From the NCBI RefSeq assembly GCF_907164845.1, contig NZ_OU015430.1, forward strand, positions 186,001-250,000: a DNA stretch of 64,000 nt. Reading direction: 5' to 3'. This DNA comes from Lysobacter luteus. GTDB taxonomy: Bacteria; Pseudomonadota; Gammaproteobacteria; Xanthomonadales; Xanthomonadaceae. Of this stretch, positions 1-7,995 are shown piece after piece. The notes beneath the pieces are model-generated. The model was not told the origin of the DNA. It saw nothing but the letters and a program-made list of their open reading frames with translations, and did no database searches. The position numbers and the translations under genes were made by a program. Within the stretch, counting starts at the first letter, position 1; the number at the start of each line of letters is the position of its first letter.

Positions 1-1122
1 GACGGCCCAGGGCTGCGCGCGGTAGGCGTCCCGGCCCATGCCGCCGCGGCGCCGGTGGCGGCTGTCCTGGCCATCGACTCCCGCGACCAGTTCGTAGGCG
101 CTGCCGCGCCAGGTCGCCGCGAGCCGCCCGCCGTCGGTGGCGCGCTCGACGTTGGACGCCATCGGCATCGGCATCGGGCCGGCCGGGTTGGGGTCGCGCA
201 GGCTGTAGTTGTCCATCACGTGGTCGGCGACGTTGTGGTAGATGCTCGCCTCGAACTCCTGCAGGTGTTCGCCGATGTTGGTCTTCTCGAACCGCAGGCT
301 GGTGTTGTCGCGTTTGAACTGGCTGCCGTCCATGCCGCGGGTGGCATAGCGCGACTCGCCGTCACCGACGCCGATCCCCAGTTCCAGCAAGGTGTCCGGA
401 TCGGGGGTCCAGCCGAGGGCGACGTCGGCATTCCACTTCTTCCAGGCCGAGCCGACGGTGTCGCCGTTGCCATCGCGGTAGTCGTCGGACTCGGAGCGGT
501 TGGCGCTGACGCGGGCGTAACCCAGCCGGTCGCCATAGGTGGCATCGACGACCTGGTCGTTGCGGCCGAAGCTGCCGGCCAGCAGGCTGCCGCTGGCTTT
601 GACGGTCGGCGCTTCGTACACCTCGCGGTCGCGCTCGAAGCGCACCGTGCCGGCCGACGCGCCCGGGCCCCACAGCACCGTCTGCGGCCCCTTGGTGACC
701 ACCAGGCGGTCGTAGTTCTCCGGCGCGATGTAGGACATCGCGTTGTCCATGCGGCTGGGGCAGGCGCCCGGCATCGCGCCGTCATTGGTCAACAGGTTGA
801 GCCGCGAGCCGAACATGCCGCGCAGCACCGGGTCGCCGTTGGTGCCGCCGTTGCGCACCGCCGAGAAGCCGGGAATCGTCTTGAGGTAGTCCGCGCCATC
901 GCTGGCCGGGACCGGCTGGCGCGGCAACTTTGGGCTGGTGTCGAAGGTCAGCGCCGACACCGGCGCGGTGGCGGTCACGACGATGGATTGGAGGTCGAAC
1001 GGGTCGCTGGCGACGTCGGCATCGTCGGCCGGCGCGGCGAGCGCGAGTGGCGTCGCCAGTGCGAGCAGCAGGGCGGTGGACAGGGAAGACAGACGGATCA
1101 CCGGGTTGCGGGAGATCGTCAT
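1..1122 (-). CDS. TonB-dependent copper receptor, OprC/NosA type (3' end outside window)
   Basis: Outer-membrane TonB-dependent receptor of the OprC/NosA copper family; 374 residues are visible and the rest of the barrel lies beyond the window edge. The start at 1122 gives a signal peptide (hydrophobic residues about 10-30 ending ALA-A). A plug domain follows, with VVTA-like and VTKGPQTVLWGPGAS motifs. Two copper-ligand motifs known from Pseudomonas OprC are present: CxxxM (Cys121, Met125 in CPSRM) and HxM (His301, Met303 in HVM). The gene lies 106 bp downstream of a DUF2946 gene on the same strand, the order seen around oprC in Pseudomonas, so the two probably form an operon. It is divergent from a copper nitrite reductase, which suggests it supplies copper to that enzyme. 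The family call is strong; substrate is inferred from the ligands and context. Confidence 0.9.
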   Translation of the reverse strand, partial: MTISRNPVIRLSSLSTALLLALATPLALAAPADDADVASDPFDLQSIVVTATAPVSALTFDTSPKLPRQPVPASDGADYLKTIPGFSAVRNGGTNGDPVLRGMFGSRLNLLTNDGAMPGACPSRMDNAMSYIAPENYDRLVVTKGPQTVLWGPGASAGTVRFERDREVYEAPTVKASGSLLAGSFGRNDQVVDATYGDRLGYARVSANRSESDDYRDGNGDTVGSAWKKWNADVALGWTPDPDTLLELGIGVGDGESRYATRGMDGSQFKRDNTSLRFEKTNIGEHLQEFEASIYHNVADHVMDNYSLRDPNPAGPMPMPMASNVERATDGGRLAATWRGSAYELVAGVDGQDSRHRRRGGMGRDAYRAQPWAV

Positions 1123-1228
1123 GGCAGGGGCTCCAGTCAGGCAAAAGAGGGGCGTGCGGCGCCGTCAGGTCGACGGGACGCTGGTTGGATGGGCATCGGG
1201 GTGGAGCGCGGTGGCTCCGGGGCGCGGA

Positions 1229-1678
1229 TCAGGCCGGGGTCGGCGGTCCGCGGGCATGCAGCCCGTGCGGGCGCAGCGTGGCGTGGCCGTCGGCGATCGC
1301 CACCGAGGGCGCGGGGCCGGCCGGGATGCGGGCGAGCAGCGGTAACGGGTGCGCGGCGCCGGCCAACTGGCCCAGCAACGGGCAGTAAGGGCAGTCGGCG
1401 TGGGTCGCGTGGCGCGGCCCGGGAGCAACCGGTGCTTCCGGCGACGCATCCTGGTGGGCGGTTGCATGGTCGCCGTGGCCGGCCACCTGCTGGGTGATCG
1501 ACGGTGCGCCAGCGAACGCGGCGGACGGGCCGCCGCCGCCGAGGTAGAGGCGCCCCGCGGTGGGCATCAGAACCAGCGCCAGCATCGCGGCGAGGGCCAG
1601 GCGGCCGAGCCAGTACTGGAAGCTGCAACCCGGGTGGAAGGGGTTCTTCACGATCGCCATTTTCCCGACGCCGCGCAT
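1229..1678 (-). CDS. DUF2946 family protein, copper-receptor partner
   Basis: Small secreted or membrane protein of 149 residues. It has one hydrophobic N-terminal segment (about residues 20-40) and a cysteine/histidine patch, HADCPYC, followed by a second weakly hydrophobic stretch, as in DUF2946 proteins. Members of this family are often encoded beside OprC/NosA copper receptors and are induced by copper; their biochemical role is not established. The Cys/His cluster could bind copper, which is inference. The start could be 1678 or 1660: the second ATG follows GGGA too closely to be clearly better. The open frame runs further upstream to 1888 but that part overlaps the nirK promoter region and has no family likeness. 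It is transcribed towards the receptor gene. Confidence 0.72.
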   Translation of the reverse strand: MRGVGKMAIVKNPFHPGCSFQYWLGRLALAAMLALVLMPTAGRLYLGGGGPSAAFAGAPSITQQVAGHGDHATAHQDASPEAPVAPGPRHATHADCPYCPLLGQLAGAAHPLPLLARIPAGPAPSVAIADGHATLRPHGLHARGPPTPA

Positions 1679-1685
1679 GCCCGCT

Positions 1686-1699
1686 CTGATCCAGATCAA
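1686..1699. promoter_or_regulatory. FNR/DNR-like box 1 in the copper-receptor/nirK divergent region
   Basis: The 14-mer CTGATCCAGATCAA matches the FNR/Anr/DNR consensus TTGAT-N4-ATCAA in 9 of 10 conserved positions. It lies only 8 bp upstream of the ATG at 1678 of the DUF2946 gene, which is too close for a normal activator position on that gene. It may act on nirK from a distance, repress, or indicate that the DUF2946 start is further downstream. Confidence 0.55.
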
Positions 1700-1774
1700 G
1701 ACGGTGGCGTATGGACGCCAGGACGTCCGCCCCGCGGGGTTTTGCCGTTTCCATACGCAGCGGTTTGGTCGCGC

Positions 1775-1788
1775 TTGATCCAAGTCAT
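1775..1788 (+). promoter_or_regulatory. FNR/DNR-like box 2 upstream of nirK
   Basis: TTGATCCAAGTCAT has a perfect left half-site and a right half matching three of five positions (GTCAT for ATCAA). Its centre is 32 bp upstream of the centre of a TAAGGT hexamer, exactly the geometry of a class II FNR-activated promoter (site at -41.5). This makes oxygen- or nitric-oxide-responsive activation of nirK likely. Confidence 0.6.
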
Positions 1789-1810
1789 GGCCGGGGTCGG
1801 GGGGCAGCCC

Positions 1811-1816
1811 TAAGGT
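1811..1816 (+). promoter_or_regulatory. Candidate -10 element of the nirK promoter
   Basis: TAAGGT is placed 32 bp (centre to centre) from FNR-like box 2 and would start transcription near 1823, giving a leader of about 38 nt. An AGGA ribosome-binding site lies at 1847-1850. No -35 box is seen, as expected for a class II activated promoter. Confidence 0.45.
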
Positions 1817-1860
1817 GCGCTCAAACGACGATTTCGAAACCCCGATAGGAAGCCTGAAAA

Positions 1861-3237
1861 ATGAAAGACCTGGTCCTGTTGTTCGCACTTGCCACGGCCG
1901 CCGGATTCACGCCGATGGCGGTGGCCGCCCAACACCACTCGGAGGTCACCCCGGTGGCCGACGTCACCTTCACCCTGAAGACCGCGATCCATGAAGGCCA
2001 GTTGGTCTTCATCGGCGACGCGGGCCCGATCAAGGGCCAGGTCGCACCCGAACTGAAGGTGCCCGAGGGCGCCGTGGTCGCGATCACCGTGGTCAACGGC
2101 GACGGCGCGATGCACGACATCGCCGTGCCCGACTTTGGCGCGCAGTCCGACCAGCTGGTCGGCGAGGGCAGCGCGACCACCATCGTGTTCCGCGCCACCA
2201 AGGCCGGCACCTTCGAATACCTGTGCACGATCCCGGGCCACAAGGCGGCCGGCATGTTCGGCAAGCTGATCGTCGGTGACGTGGTCGAGACGGTCAGCAC
2301 CGCGGTCGACATCGCCAAGAACCCGGCCGAGGTCGGCGAGCCGGTCGGCGACCGCGCGCCCAAGCACATCAACTACGACCTGCTGACCACCGAGGTCGAG
2401 GGCAAGCTGTCGGACGGCAGCACCTACCGCTACTGGACCTTCAACAACACGGTGCCCGGCCCGATGCTGCGCGTGCGCCAGGGCGACAGCGTCACCATCA
2501 ACCTCAAGAACGACGAGAGCAGCATCAACATCCACTCGGTCGACTTCCATGCGGTCACCGGTCCCGGTGGCGGCGCGGCGGTCACCCAGGTCGCCCCGGG
2601 CCAGACCAAGAGCTTCACCTTCAAGGCGCTGCAGCCGGGCCTGTACGTCTACCACTGCGCGACGCCGATGATCGCCCACCACATCTCCAACGGCATGTAC
2701 GGAATGATCCTGGTCGAGCCGGAAGGCGGCCTGGCCGAGGTCGACAAGGAGTACTACGTGATGCAGGGCGAGCTCTATACCGCCCAGAAGCACGGCTCGC
2801 GCGGGCTGCAGGAGTTCTCGCTGGAGAAGCTGCTCGACGAGAAGCCCGAGCACCTGATGTTCAACGGCTCCATGGACGCGCTGACCAAGACGTTCAACAT
2901 GACCGCCGAGGTGGGCGACACCGTACGCATGTACTTCGGCGTCGGTGGCCCGAACCTGGTCTCGAGCATGCACCTGATCGGCGAGATCTTCGACAGGGTG
3001 TACGACCAGGCTTCGCTGACCAGCCCGCCGCTGACCGACGTGCAGACCACGCTGGTGGCACCGGGCGGGGCGACAATGGTCGAGTTCAAGGCCGACTACC
3101 CGGGCAAGTACATCCTGGTCGACCACTCGCTGTCGCGGCTGGAGAAGGGCCTGGCCGGGTTCCTGACCGTGACCGGCGAAGCCGACGCGGAGATCTTCAG
3201 CACCAGTGAGAAGATCGACGCCAACTCGGGTCACTGA
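1861..3237 (+). CDS. nirK: Copper nitrite reductase with N-terminal cupredoxin domain
   Basis: Periplasmic NO-forming nitrite reductase, 458 residues, with a signal peptide (residues 1-23). Three cupredoxin domains are visible. The extra N-terminal domain (about 30-140) has its own type 1 copper site: His85, Cys122, His127, Met132. The NirK core (about 165-445) resembles the AniA/class II branch. It keeps the type 1 ligands His225, Cys266, His274 and Met279 and the type 2 ligands His230, His265 and His371, with Asp228 as the likely catalytic acid. The core alone is usually 340-380 residues, so the extra domain is a fusion, as known for Hyphomicrobium NirK; it may act as a built-in electron donor. 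FNR-like sites upstream and a strong terminator downstream make it a single-gene unit. All copper ligands are intact. Confidence 0.95.
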   Translation: MKDLVLLFALATAAGFTPMAVAAQHHSEVTPVADVTFTLKTAIHEGQLVFIGDAGPIKGQVAPELKVPEGAVVAITVVNGDGAMHDIAVPDFGAQSDQLVGEGSATTIVFRATKAGTFEYLCTIPGHKAAGMFGKLIVGDVVETVSTAVDIAKNPAEVGEPVGDRAPKHINYDLLTTEVEGKLSDGSTYRYWTFNNTVPGPMLRVRQGDSVTINLKNDESSINIHSVDFHAVTGPGGGAAVTQVAPGQTKSFTFKALQPGLYVYHCATPMIAHHISNGMYGMILVEPEGGLAEVDKEYYVMQGELYTAQKHGSRGLQEFSLEKLLDEKPEHLMFNGSMDALTKTFNMTAEVGDTVRMYFGVGGPNLVSSMHLIGEIFDRVYDQASLTSPPLTDVQTTLVAPGGATMVEFKADYPGKYILVDHSLSRLEKGLAGFLTVTGEADAEIFSTSEKIDANSGH

Positions 3238-3272
3238 CCTGCGCGCCGCCACCGCGGCGCAAGTCGAAACAG

Positions 3273-3310
3273 AACCGGGCCGCCACGAGCGGCCCGGTTT
3301 TCTTTTTTTT
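3273..3310 (+). terminator. Rho-independent terminator after nirK
   Basis: An 11-bp perfect stem (3273-3283 with 3289-3299) around a 5-nt loop CACGA is followed by a run of T interrupted by one C up to 3310. It lies 36 bp after the nirK stop codon. Confidence 0.93.
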
Positions 3311-3423
3311 GCGTGATCGGGCGTGTGGCCGGGAGTCATCTTCCCGTCACGCGACCCTGCGCCGCCGGATCGGCCATGATCGGGGCCTGGCGCGACCGCG
3401 CGCACCCGTCACGGAGCCCTTCG

Positions 3424-5247
3424 ATGCAGCAGACCCGACTCGCCCTGATCCTCGCCGCCAGCCTCGGTACCCTCGCCGCCTGCCAGCCGGCCACCTTGCC
3501 GGTGGCGGAAGCGCCGGCCACCGGCCAGGCCGGTGCCACCGCGGCCGCCGCGCGCTTCGATGCGCTCTCCGAGTCGCTGCTGATGCGCGCGCTGGAGCGC
3601 AGCCCGGAGTGGTCGATCTACTCCGGCCGCTACGACAACGCTGCGTCGCTGACTATTCCCGATGCCGCACGCCGCTCCGACGACCTCGCGTTCGCCAGGA
3701 ACGCGCTTGCCGAGCTGGCCGCGTTCGACCCGCAGCAACTGCCGGCGTCGCAGCGCATCGACCACATGCTGCTGACCAACCAGTTCGAATCGTCGATCTG
3801 GTACCAGCAGCAGTTCCGCGACTGGGTCTGGGACCCGTCCAACTACAACGTCGCCGGCACCGTGGCGCTGTTGCTCAACACGCCGTATGCCGACGAGGAC
3901 GCGCGGTTGCGCACGGTCATGCAGCGCATCGAGCAGGTGCCGCAGTATTACGCCGCCGCTCGAGCCAACATCGCCAACCCGACCGCCGAACACGTCGAGC
4001 TGGCGATCGTGCAGAGCCGCGGCGCGCTGAGCGTGTTCGACGACGGCCTTCGGGGGCGGATCGCCGCATCCGGCCTCGATGCCGCCGAGCAGGCGTTGTT
4101 CAACCAGCGCATCGACGCCGCCCGTGCCGCGATCGAGCGATGGGTCGGCTGGCTCGAGGGTGAGCAGAAGCGCCTGGCCGCGAGCGGCGACGCCCGCTCG
4201 TTCCGCATCGGCGCGGATCTCTACGAACAGAAGTTCGCCTACGACATCCAGTCGCATTACAGCGCCGCCGAGCTCTACCAGCGCGCGGTCGACGAGAAGA
4301 ACGCGCTGCACGGACGCATGGACGAGATCACCGTGCAGCTGTGGCCGAAGTACCTTGCCGGCACCGCCATGCCCGACGACCGCCTGGAGCGGATCGGGAT
4401 GATGATCGACCACCTGTCGGCCCGGCACGTCTCCCGCGACGGGTTCTTCGACGAGATCAACCGGCAGATCCCGCTGCTGGCCGACTTCGTGCGCGAACAC
4501 GACCTGCTCGACCAGGACGAAACCCGGCCGCTGGTGGTGCGCGAGACGCCCGAGTACATGCGCGGCGGTGGCGCCGGTGCATCGGTCAGCGCGCCAGGTC
4601 CGTTCAACCCGACTGCCGACACCTACTACAACGTCAGCCCGCTGGACGCCTACACCGACGAGCAGGCCGAGAGCTTCCTGCGCGAGTACAACCACTGGGT
4701 GCTGCAGGTGCTCAACATCCACGAGGGCATCCCGGGCCACTACACCCAGCTGCTGCACGCCAACAAGAGCCCGAGCCTGGTCAAGAGCCTGCTGGGCAAC
4801 GGCGCGATGATCGAGGGCTGGGCGGTGTACGCCGAGCGGATGATGCTCGAGCAGGGCTACGGCAACCAGGAACCGGAGATGTGGCTGATGTACGGCAAGT
4901 GGAACCTGCGCGTGGTCACCAACGCGATCCTCGACTACGCGGTGCACGTGCAGGGCATGACCGAGGCGCAGGCGATGGACCTGCTGCAGCGCGAGGCGTT
5001 CCAGGAAAAGACCGAGGCGGAGAACAAGTGGCGCCGCGTGCGTCTGTCGCAGGTGCAGCTGACCAGCTACTTCACCGGCTATGCCGAAATCTACGACCTG
5101 CGCGAGCAACGCAAGGCCGAGCTTGGCGAAGCCTTCGACCTGAAGACCTTCCACAACCGGTTCCTGTCGTACGGCAACGCACCGGTGTCGGCTATTGCCC
5201 AACTCATGCGAGCCGAGCCGATGCGCGGGCAGCATCCGGCGAACTGA
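3424..5247 (+). CDS. DUF885 family lipoprotein (putative metallopeptidase)
   Basis: A 607-residue lipoprotein. The ATG at 3424 follows GGAG and starts a lipoprotein signal ending LAAC (Cys20), so the longer frame from 3313 is not used. The DUF885 signature is present: HEGIPGH at residues 433-439 and EGWAVYAE from residue 464. Members are distantly related to zinc carboxypeptidases, with the HExxPGH histidines and a downstream glutamate as likely metal ligands. Location is probably the periplasm, attached to a membrane. Substrate is unknown; peptide hydrolysis is inferred from the fold. A strong hairpin separates it from the convergent sstT gene. Confidence 0.88.
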   Translation: MQQTRLALILAASLGTLAACQPATLPVAEAPATGQAGATAAAARFDALSESLLMRALERSPEWSIYSGRYDNAASLTIPDAARRSDDLAFARNALAELAAFDPQQLPASQRIDHMLLTNQFESSIWYQQQFRDWVWDPSNYNVAGTVALLLNTPYADEDARLRTVMQRIEQVPQYYAAARANIANPTAEHVELAIVQSRGALSVFDDGLRGRIAASGLDAAEQALFNQRIDAARAAIERWVGWLEGEQKRLAASGDARSFRIGADLYEQKFAYDIQSHYSAAELYQRAVDEKNALHGRMDEITVQLWPKYLAGTAMPDDRLERIGMMIDHLSARHVSRDGFFDEINRQIPLLADFVREHDLLDQDETRPLVVRETPEYMRGGGAGASVSAPGPFNPTADTYYNVSPLDAYTDEQAESFLREYNHWVLQVLNIHEGIPGHYTQLLHANKSPSLVKSLLGNGAMIEGWAVYAERMMLEQGYGNQEPEMWLMYGKWNLRVVTNAILDYAVHVQGMTEAQAMDLLQREAFQEKTEAENKWRRVRLSQVQLTSYFTGYAEIYDLREQRKAELGEAFDLKTFHNRFLSYGNAPVSAIAQLMRAEPMRGQHPAN

Positions 5248-5252
5248 CCGCT

Positions 5253-5284
5253 GCCGGCGCCCGCGCCAACGCGCGGGTGCCGGC
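5253..5284. terminator. Bidirectional terminator-like hairpin
   Basis: A 14-bp GC-rich stem with one G-T wobble (5253-5266 with 5271-5284) and a CAAC loop sits between the convergent DUF885 and sstT genes. There is no T-run on either side, so it is a hairpin in the right place rather than a classical intrinsic terminator. Confidence 0.5.
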
Positions 5285-5295
5285 TTGCCGGGGGG

Positions 5296-6519
5296 TCAGG
5301 CGATGCGGTCGGGCACCGCGTCCACCACCACCGGCGCACCGGCCGCGGTGAACAGCACGTCGGTCGAGGAGTTGAGCGCGGTCTCTGCCGAATCCTGCAC
5401 GACACCGACGATGAAGCCGATCGCGACGACCTGCATCGCCAGGTCGGTGGAGATGCCGAACAGCCCGCAGGCCAGCGGCACCAGCAGCAGGGAACCGCCG
5501 GGCACGCCCGAGGCGCCGCAGGCAGCGACCGTGGCGACCACGCTGAGCAGCAGGGCGGTGGGCAGGTCCACGGCGACGCCCAGCGTATTGACCGCCGCCA
5601 GCGTCAGCACGGTGATGGTGATCGCCGCCCCGGCCATGTTGATGGTCGCGCCGATCGGGATCGAAACCGCGTAGGTTTCCTCCGGCAGCCCCAACCGGCG
5701 GCACAGTTCCAGGTTGACCGGGATGTTGGCGGCCGATGAGCGGGTGAAGAACGCGGTGATGCCGCTCTCGCGCAGGCAGGTGAACACCAGCGGGTAGGGA
5801 TTGCGGCGGGTCCTGAGGAACACGATCAGCGGGTTGCCGACCAGCGCCATGAACACCATGCAGCCCAGTAGCACGGCCAGCAGCCGCGCGTAGTCGAGCA
5901 GGGCCGACAGGCCGGTCTCGGCCAGGGTAGCCGCCACCAGGCCGAAGATGCCCAGCGGCGCCAGCCGGATGACCAGCCGCACCAGCCACGTGATCGCGTC
6001 GGCCAGGTCGGACAGCACGGCGCGGGTGGCGTCCGAGGCATGCCGAAGCGCCAGTCCCAGGCCGATGCCCCAGGCCAGCAGGCCGATGTAGTTGCCGGTG
6101 ATCAGCGCATTGACCGGGTTGTCGACGATCTGCATCACCAGCGTGCGCAGCACCTCGCCGATGCCTTCGGGCGGGGTCAATGCGATGTCGTCCGGCAGCA
6201 CCAGTTGCAGCGAGACCGGGAACGCGAAGCTGGCGAGCACCGCGACCAGCGCGGCGGTCAGCGTGCCCAGGATGTACAGCAGCAGGATCGGCCGGATCCC
6301 GGTCTGCTGGCCCCGCCGATGGTTGGCGATCGCGGCAGCCACAAGGACCAGCACCAGCACCGGTGCAACGGCCTTCAGCGCGGAGATGAACACCGTGCCC
6401 AGCAGCCCGGCGGCTGCGCCGGCTTCCGGCGAGGCAAGCGCGAGCAGTATGCCGGCCACCAGGCCCATGACGATCTGGGTGACGAGGCTGGGGCGACGCA
6501 GGAAGGCGGGCAGCGGCAT
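5296..6519 (-). CDS. sstT: Serine/threonine:sodium symporter
   Basis: Inner-membrane transporter of the dicarboxylate/amino acid:cation symporter (DAACS) family, 407 residues, close to E. coli SstT (414). Visible features are multiple hydrophobic segments from residue 12 on, the re-entrant-loop serine motif in [11 protein letters not shown], and the cation-binding helix [14 protein letters not shown] late [10 protein letters not shown] motif and [13 protein letters not shown] match the second hairpin and the last helix. It imports serine and threonine with sodium. It stands alone: trmL and an SDR gene lie upstream on the same strand after a 90-bp gap, and DUF885 is convergent downstream. Confidence 0.9.
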   Translation of the reverse strand: MPLPAFLRRPSLVTQIVMGLVAGILLALASPEAGAAAGLLGTVFISALKAVAPVLVLVLVAAAIANHRRGQQTGIRPILLLYILGTLTAALVAVLASFAFPVSLQLVLPDDIALTPPEGIGEVLRTLVMQIVDNPVNALITGNYIGLLAWGIGLGLALRHASDATRAVLSDLADAITWLVRLVIRLAPLGIFGLVAATLAETGLSALLDYARLLAVLLGCMVFMALVGNPLIVFLRTRRNPYPLVFTCLRESGITAFFTRSSAANIPVNLELCRRLGLPEETYAVSIPIGATINMAGAAITITVLTLAAVNTLGVAVDLPTALLLSVVATVAACGASGVPGGSLLLVPLACGLFGISTDLAMQVVAIGFIVGVVQDSAETALNSSTDVLFTAAGAPVVVDAVPDRIA

Positions 6520-6609
6520 GGGCGGGCTCGGACGGGGGAAGGACGGTGGCGCGTGCGCCGGTTGGCCGATTGTCGCGCGCGCGGGCAGGTGGTGCGAATG
6601 CGGCGCGGT

Positions 6610-7107
6610 TCAGTCGGCGGCGCCGGCGAACCCCAGTTGCCGCCACGCCTCGAACACGGTCACCGCCACCGCGTTCGACAGGTTCAGGCTGCGGTTGTTC
6701 GGCCGCATCGGTAGCCGCAGGCGCTGCTCCGGCGGCAGCGCATCGAGCACCGCGTCGGGCAGGCCGCGCGTCTCGCAGCCGAACAGCAGTGCGTCGCCCG
6801 GGCGATAGGCCGGGGTATCGAAGCGGGTGCGGCCGCGCGTGCTCAGTGCGAATACGCGGGGCGGCGCGCCGTTGGCGTGGGTGATCGCGGCGACGGCGGC
6901 GTCGAGGTCGTCATGCAGCTGCATCCGCGCGAACTCGTGGTAATCGAGTCCGGCGCGGCGCATCTGCTTGTCGTCGATCGAGAAGCCGAGCGGGCGCACC
7001 AGGTGCAGTTGGGCGCCGGTGTTGGCGCACAGCCGGATCACGTTGCCGGTGTTGGGCGGGATCTCGGGCTGGAACAGGATGACGTGGAGGGAGATGCCGT
7101 CGCTCAC
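6610..7107 (-). CDS. trmL: tRNA (cytidine/uridine(34)-2'-O)-methyltransferase
   Basis: SPOUT-class methyltransferase of 165 residues (E. coli TrmL is 157) that methylates the wobble-base ribose of tRNA-Leu isoacceptors. Typical motifs are [20 protein letters not shown] at the N-terminus, [11 protein letters not shown] in the knot and [18 protein letters not shown] near the C-terminus. The start is GTG at 7107, which overlaps the TGA of the upstream SDR gene in GTGA, so translation is probably coupled. The open frame continues upstream through the SDR gene in another frame, but no homology supports a fusion. Confidence 0.93.
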   Translation of the reverse strand: MSDGISLHVILFQPEIPPNTGNVIRLCANTGAQLHLVRPLGFSIDDKQMRRAGLDYHEFARMQLHDDLDAAVAAITHANGAPPRVFALSTRGRTRFDTPAYRPGDALLFGCETRGLPDAVLDALPPEQRLRLPMRPNNRSLNLSNAVAVTVFEAWRQLGFAGAAD

Positions 7108-7817
7108 CACGGCATCGGTTCCCCGTGGCGATCCAGGAACTTTCCGCTGTGGTCGCGTCCGGCGCGGTCGATCACCCGCAGCAGGTCGGCGACGGCGTCG
7201 GCCGGTTCGACCTCGGCCTTGGCTCCGCCCATGTCGGTCCGGACCCAGCCGGGGTGCAGCGCCATGACGATGATGCACGGTCCCTGCAACGCCTTGGACA
7301 GTTGCCGGGTCGCCATGTTCAGGGCCGCCTTGGACATCGCGTAGCTGGGAGACCGGAACGTCTGTACCCCGGCGATCGAGCCGAGCTCCGAAGACAGGTT
7401 GGCGACCTTGCCGCCACCAGCGAGCAACGGCGCCAGCGCCTGGGTCAGCAGGAAGGGACCCATCGCGTTGATGCGCAGGCTGTCGAGCAGGATCGCCGGG
7501 TCGACCGTGCCGAATCGCTCGCCCGAATGCAGCACGCCCGCGTTGTTGACCAACAGGTGGATGGGTTTGCGTCCCAGTACCAGCGGCAGCTCGCGCACCA
7601 GTTCGGCGTGGCTTTTCGGATCGGCGACGTCCAGGGGCAACACGTGCAGCCGGCCGGGGTACTCGCCGGCCAGCTGGTTCAGCGCGTGGGCGCGACCGGG
7701 GTGGCGGCAGGTAGCGACGACGTGTTCGCCGCGTGCCAGCAGCTGCCGGGTGAATTCCAGCCCGAGGCCGCGGTTGGCCCCGGTGACGAGGCAGCGCAGG
7801 GTGGTGTCGATGGGCAT
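7104..7817 (-). CDS. Short-chain dehydrogenase/reductase
   Basis: Classical SDR of 237 residues, probably cytosolic. It has the cofactor loop TGANRGLG (about residues 12-19), NNAG (about 91-94), a catalytic Ser in the NLSSELGS region and SYAMSK carrying Tyr and Lys. The [10 protein letters not shown] segment is typical of the C-factor/CsgA-like branch that uses NAD(P)H on small carbonyl substrates; the substrate cannot be read from sequence. It overlaps trmL by 4 nt and is divergent from the M16 protease gene, with 178 bp between. Confidence 0.85.
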   Translation of the reverse strand: MPIDTTLRCLVTGANRGLGLEFTRQLLARGEHVVATCRHPGRAHALNQLAGEYPGRLHVLPLDVADPKSHAELVRELPLVLGRKPIHLLVNNAGVLHSGERFGTVDPAILLDSLRINAMGPFLLTQALAPLLAGGGKVANLSSELGSIAGVQTFRSPSYAMSKAALNMATRQLSKALQGPCIIVMALHPGWVRTDMGGAKAEVEPADAVADLLRVIDRAGRDHSGKFLDRHGEPMPW

Positions 7818-7995
7818 GGCGGTCCCCGGTAGAAAGGCGGGGACAGTCTAGGACGTGGGGTGGCACGTGCGCGCCGCGGTGCTTGCCAATCGCCCGGCCG
7901 GGACTTGTGACCTAGTGCTCGCTTCCGCGGCCACCGCTAGGATGGGGTGTTGCCGTCCGCCCGGACGTCGCCCAACCACCGACAGGGGAGTCACC

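Noticed and set aside
55-1497. 480-codon plus-strand open frame
   Set aside because: It is opposite the copper receptor and DUF2946 genes, which have clear family motifs; the translation is Arg/Ala/Gly-rich with no domain.
1709-1758. Inverted repeat CGTATGG ... CCATACG upstream of nirK as an operator
   Set aside because: The arms are short (7 bp) and 35 bp apart; spacing does not suit a dimeric repressor, and chance is likely.
3409-5235. 608-codon minus-strand open frame
   Set aside because: Antisense to the DUF885 gene, with a His/Leu/Val-rich composition typical of a shadow frame.
6610-7866. 418-codon frame suggesting an SDR-TrmL fusion
   Set aside because: The first 250 codons are in the wrong frame for the SDR domain; TrmL starts at the coupled GTG at 7107.
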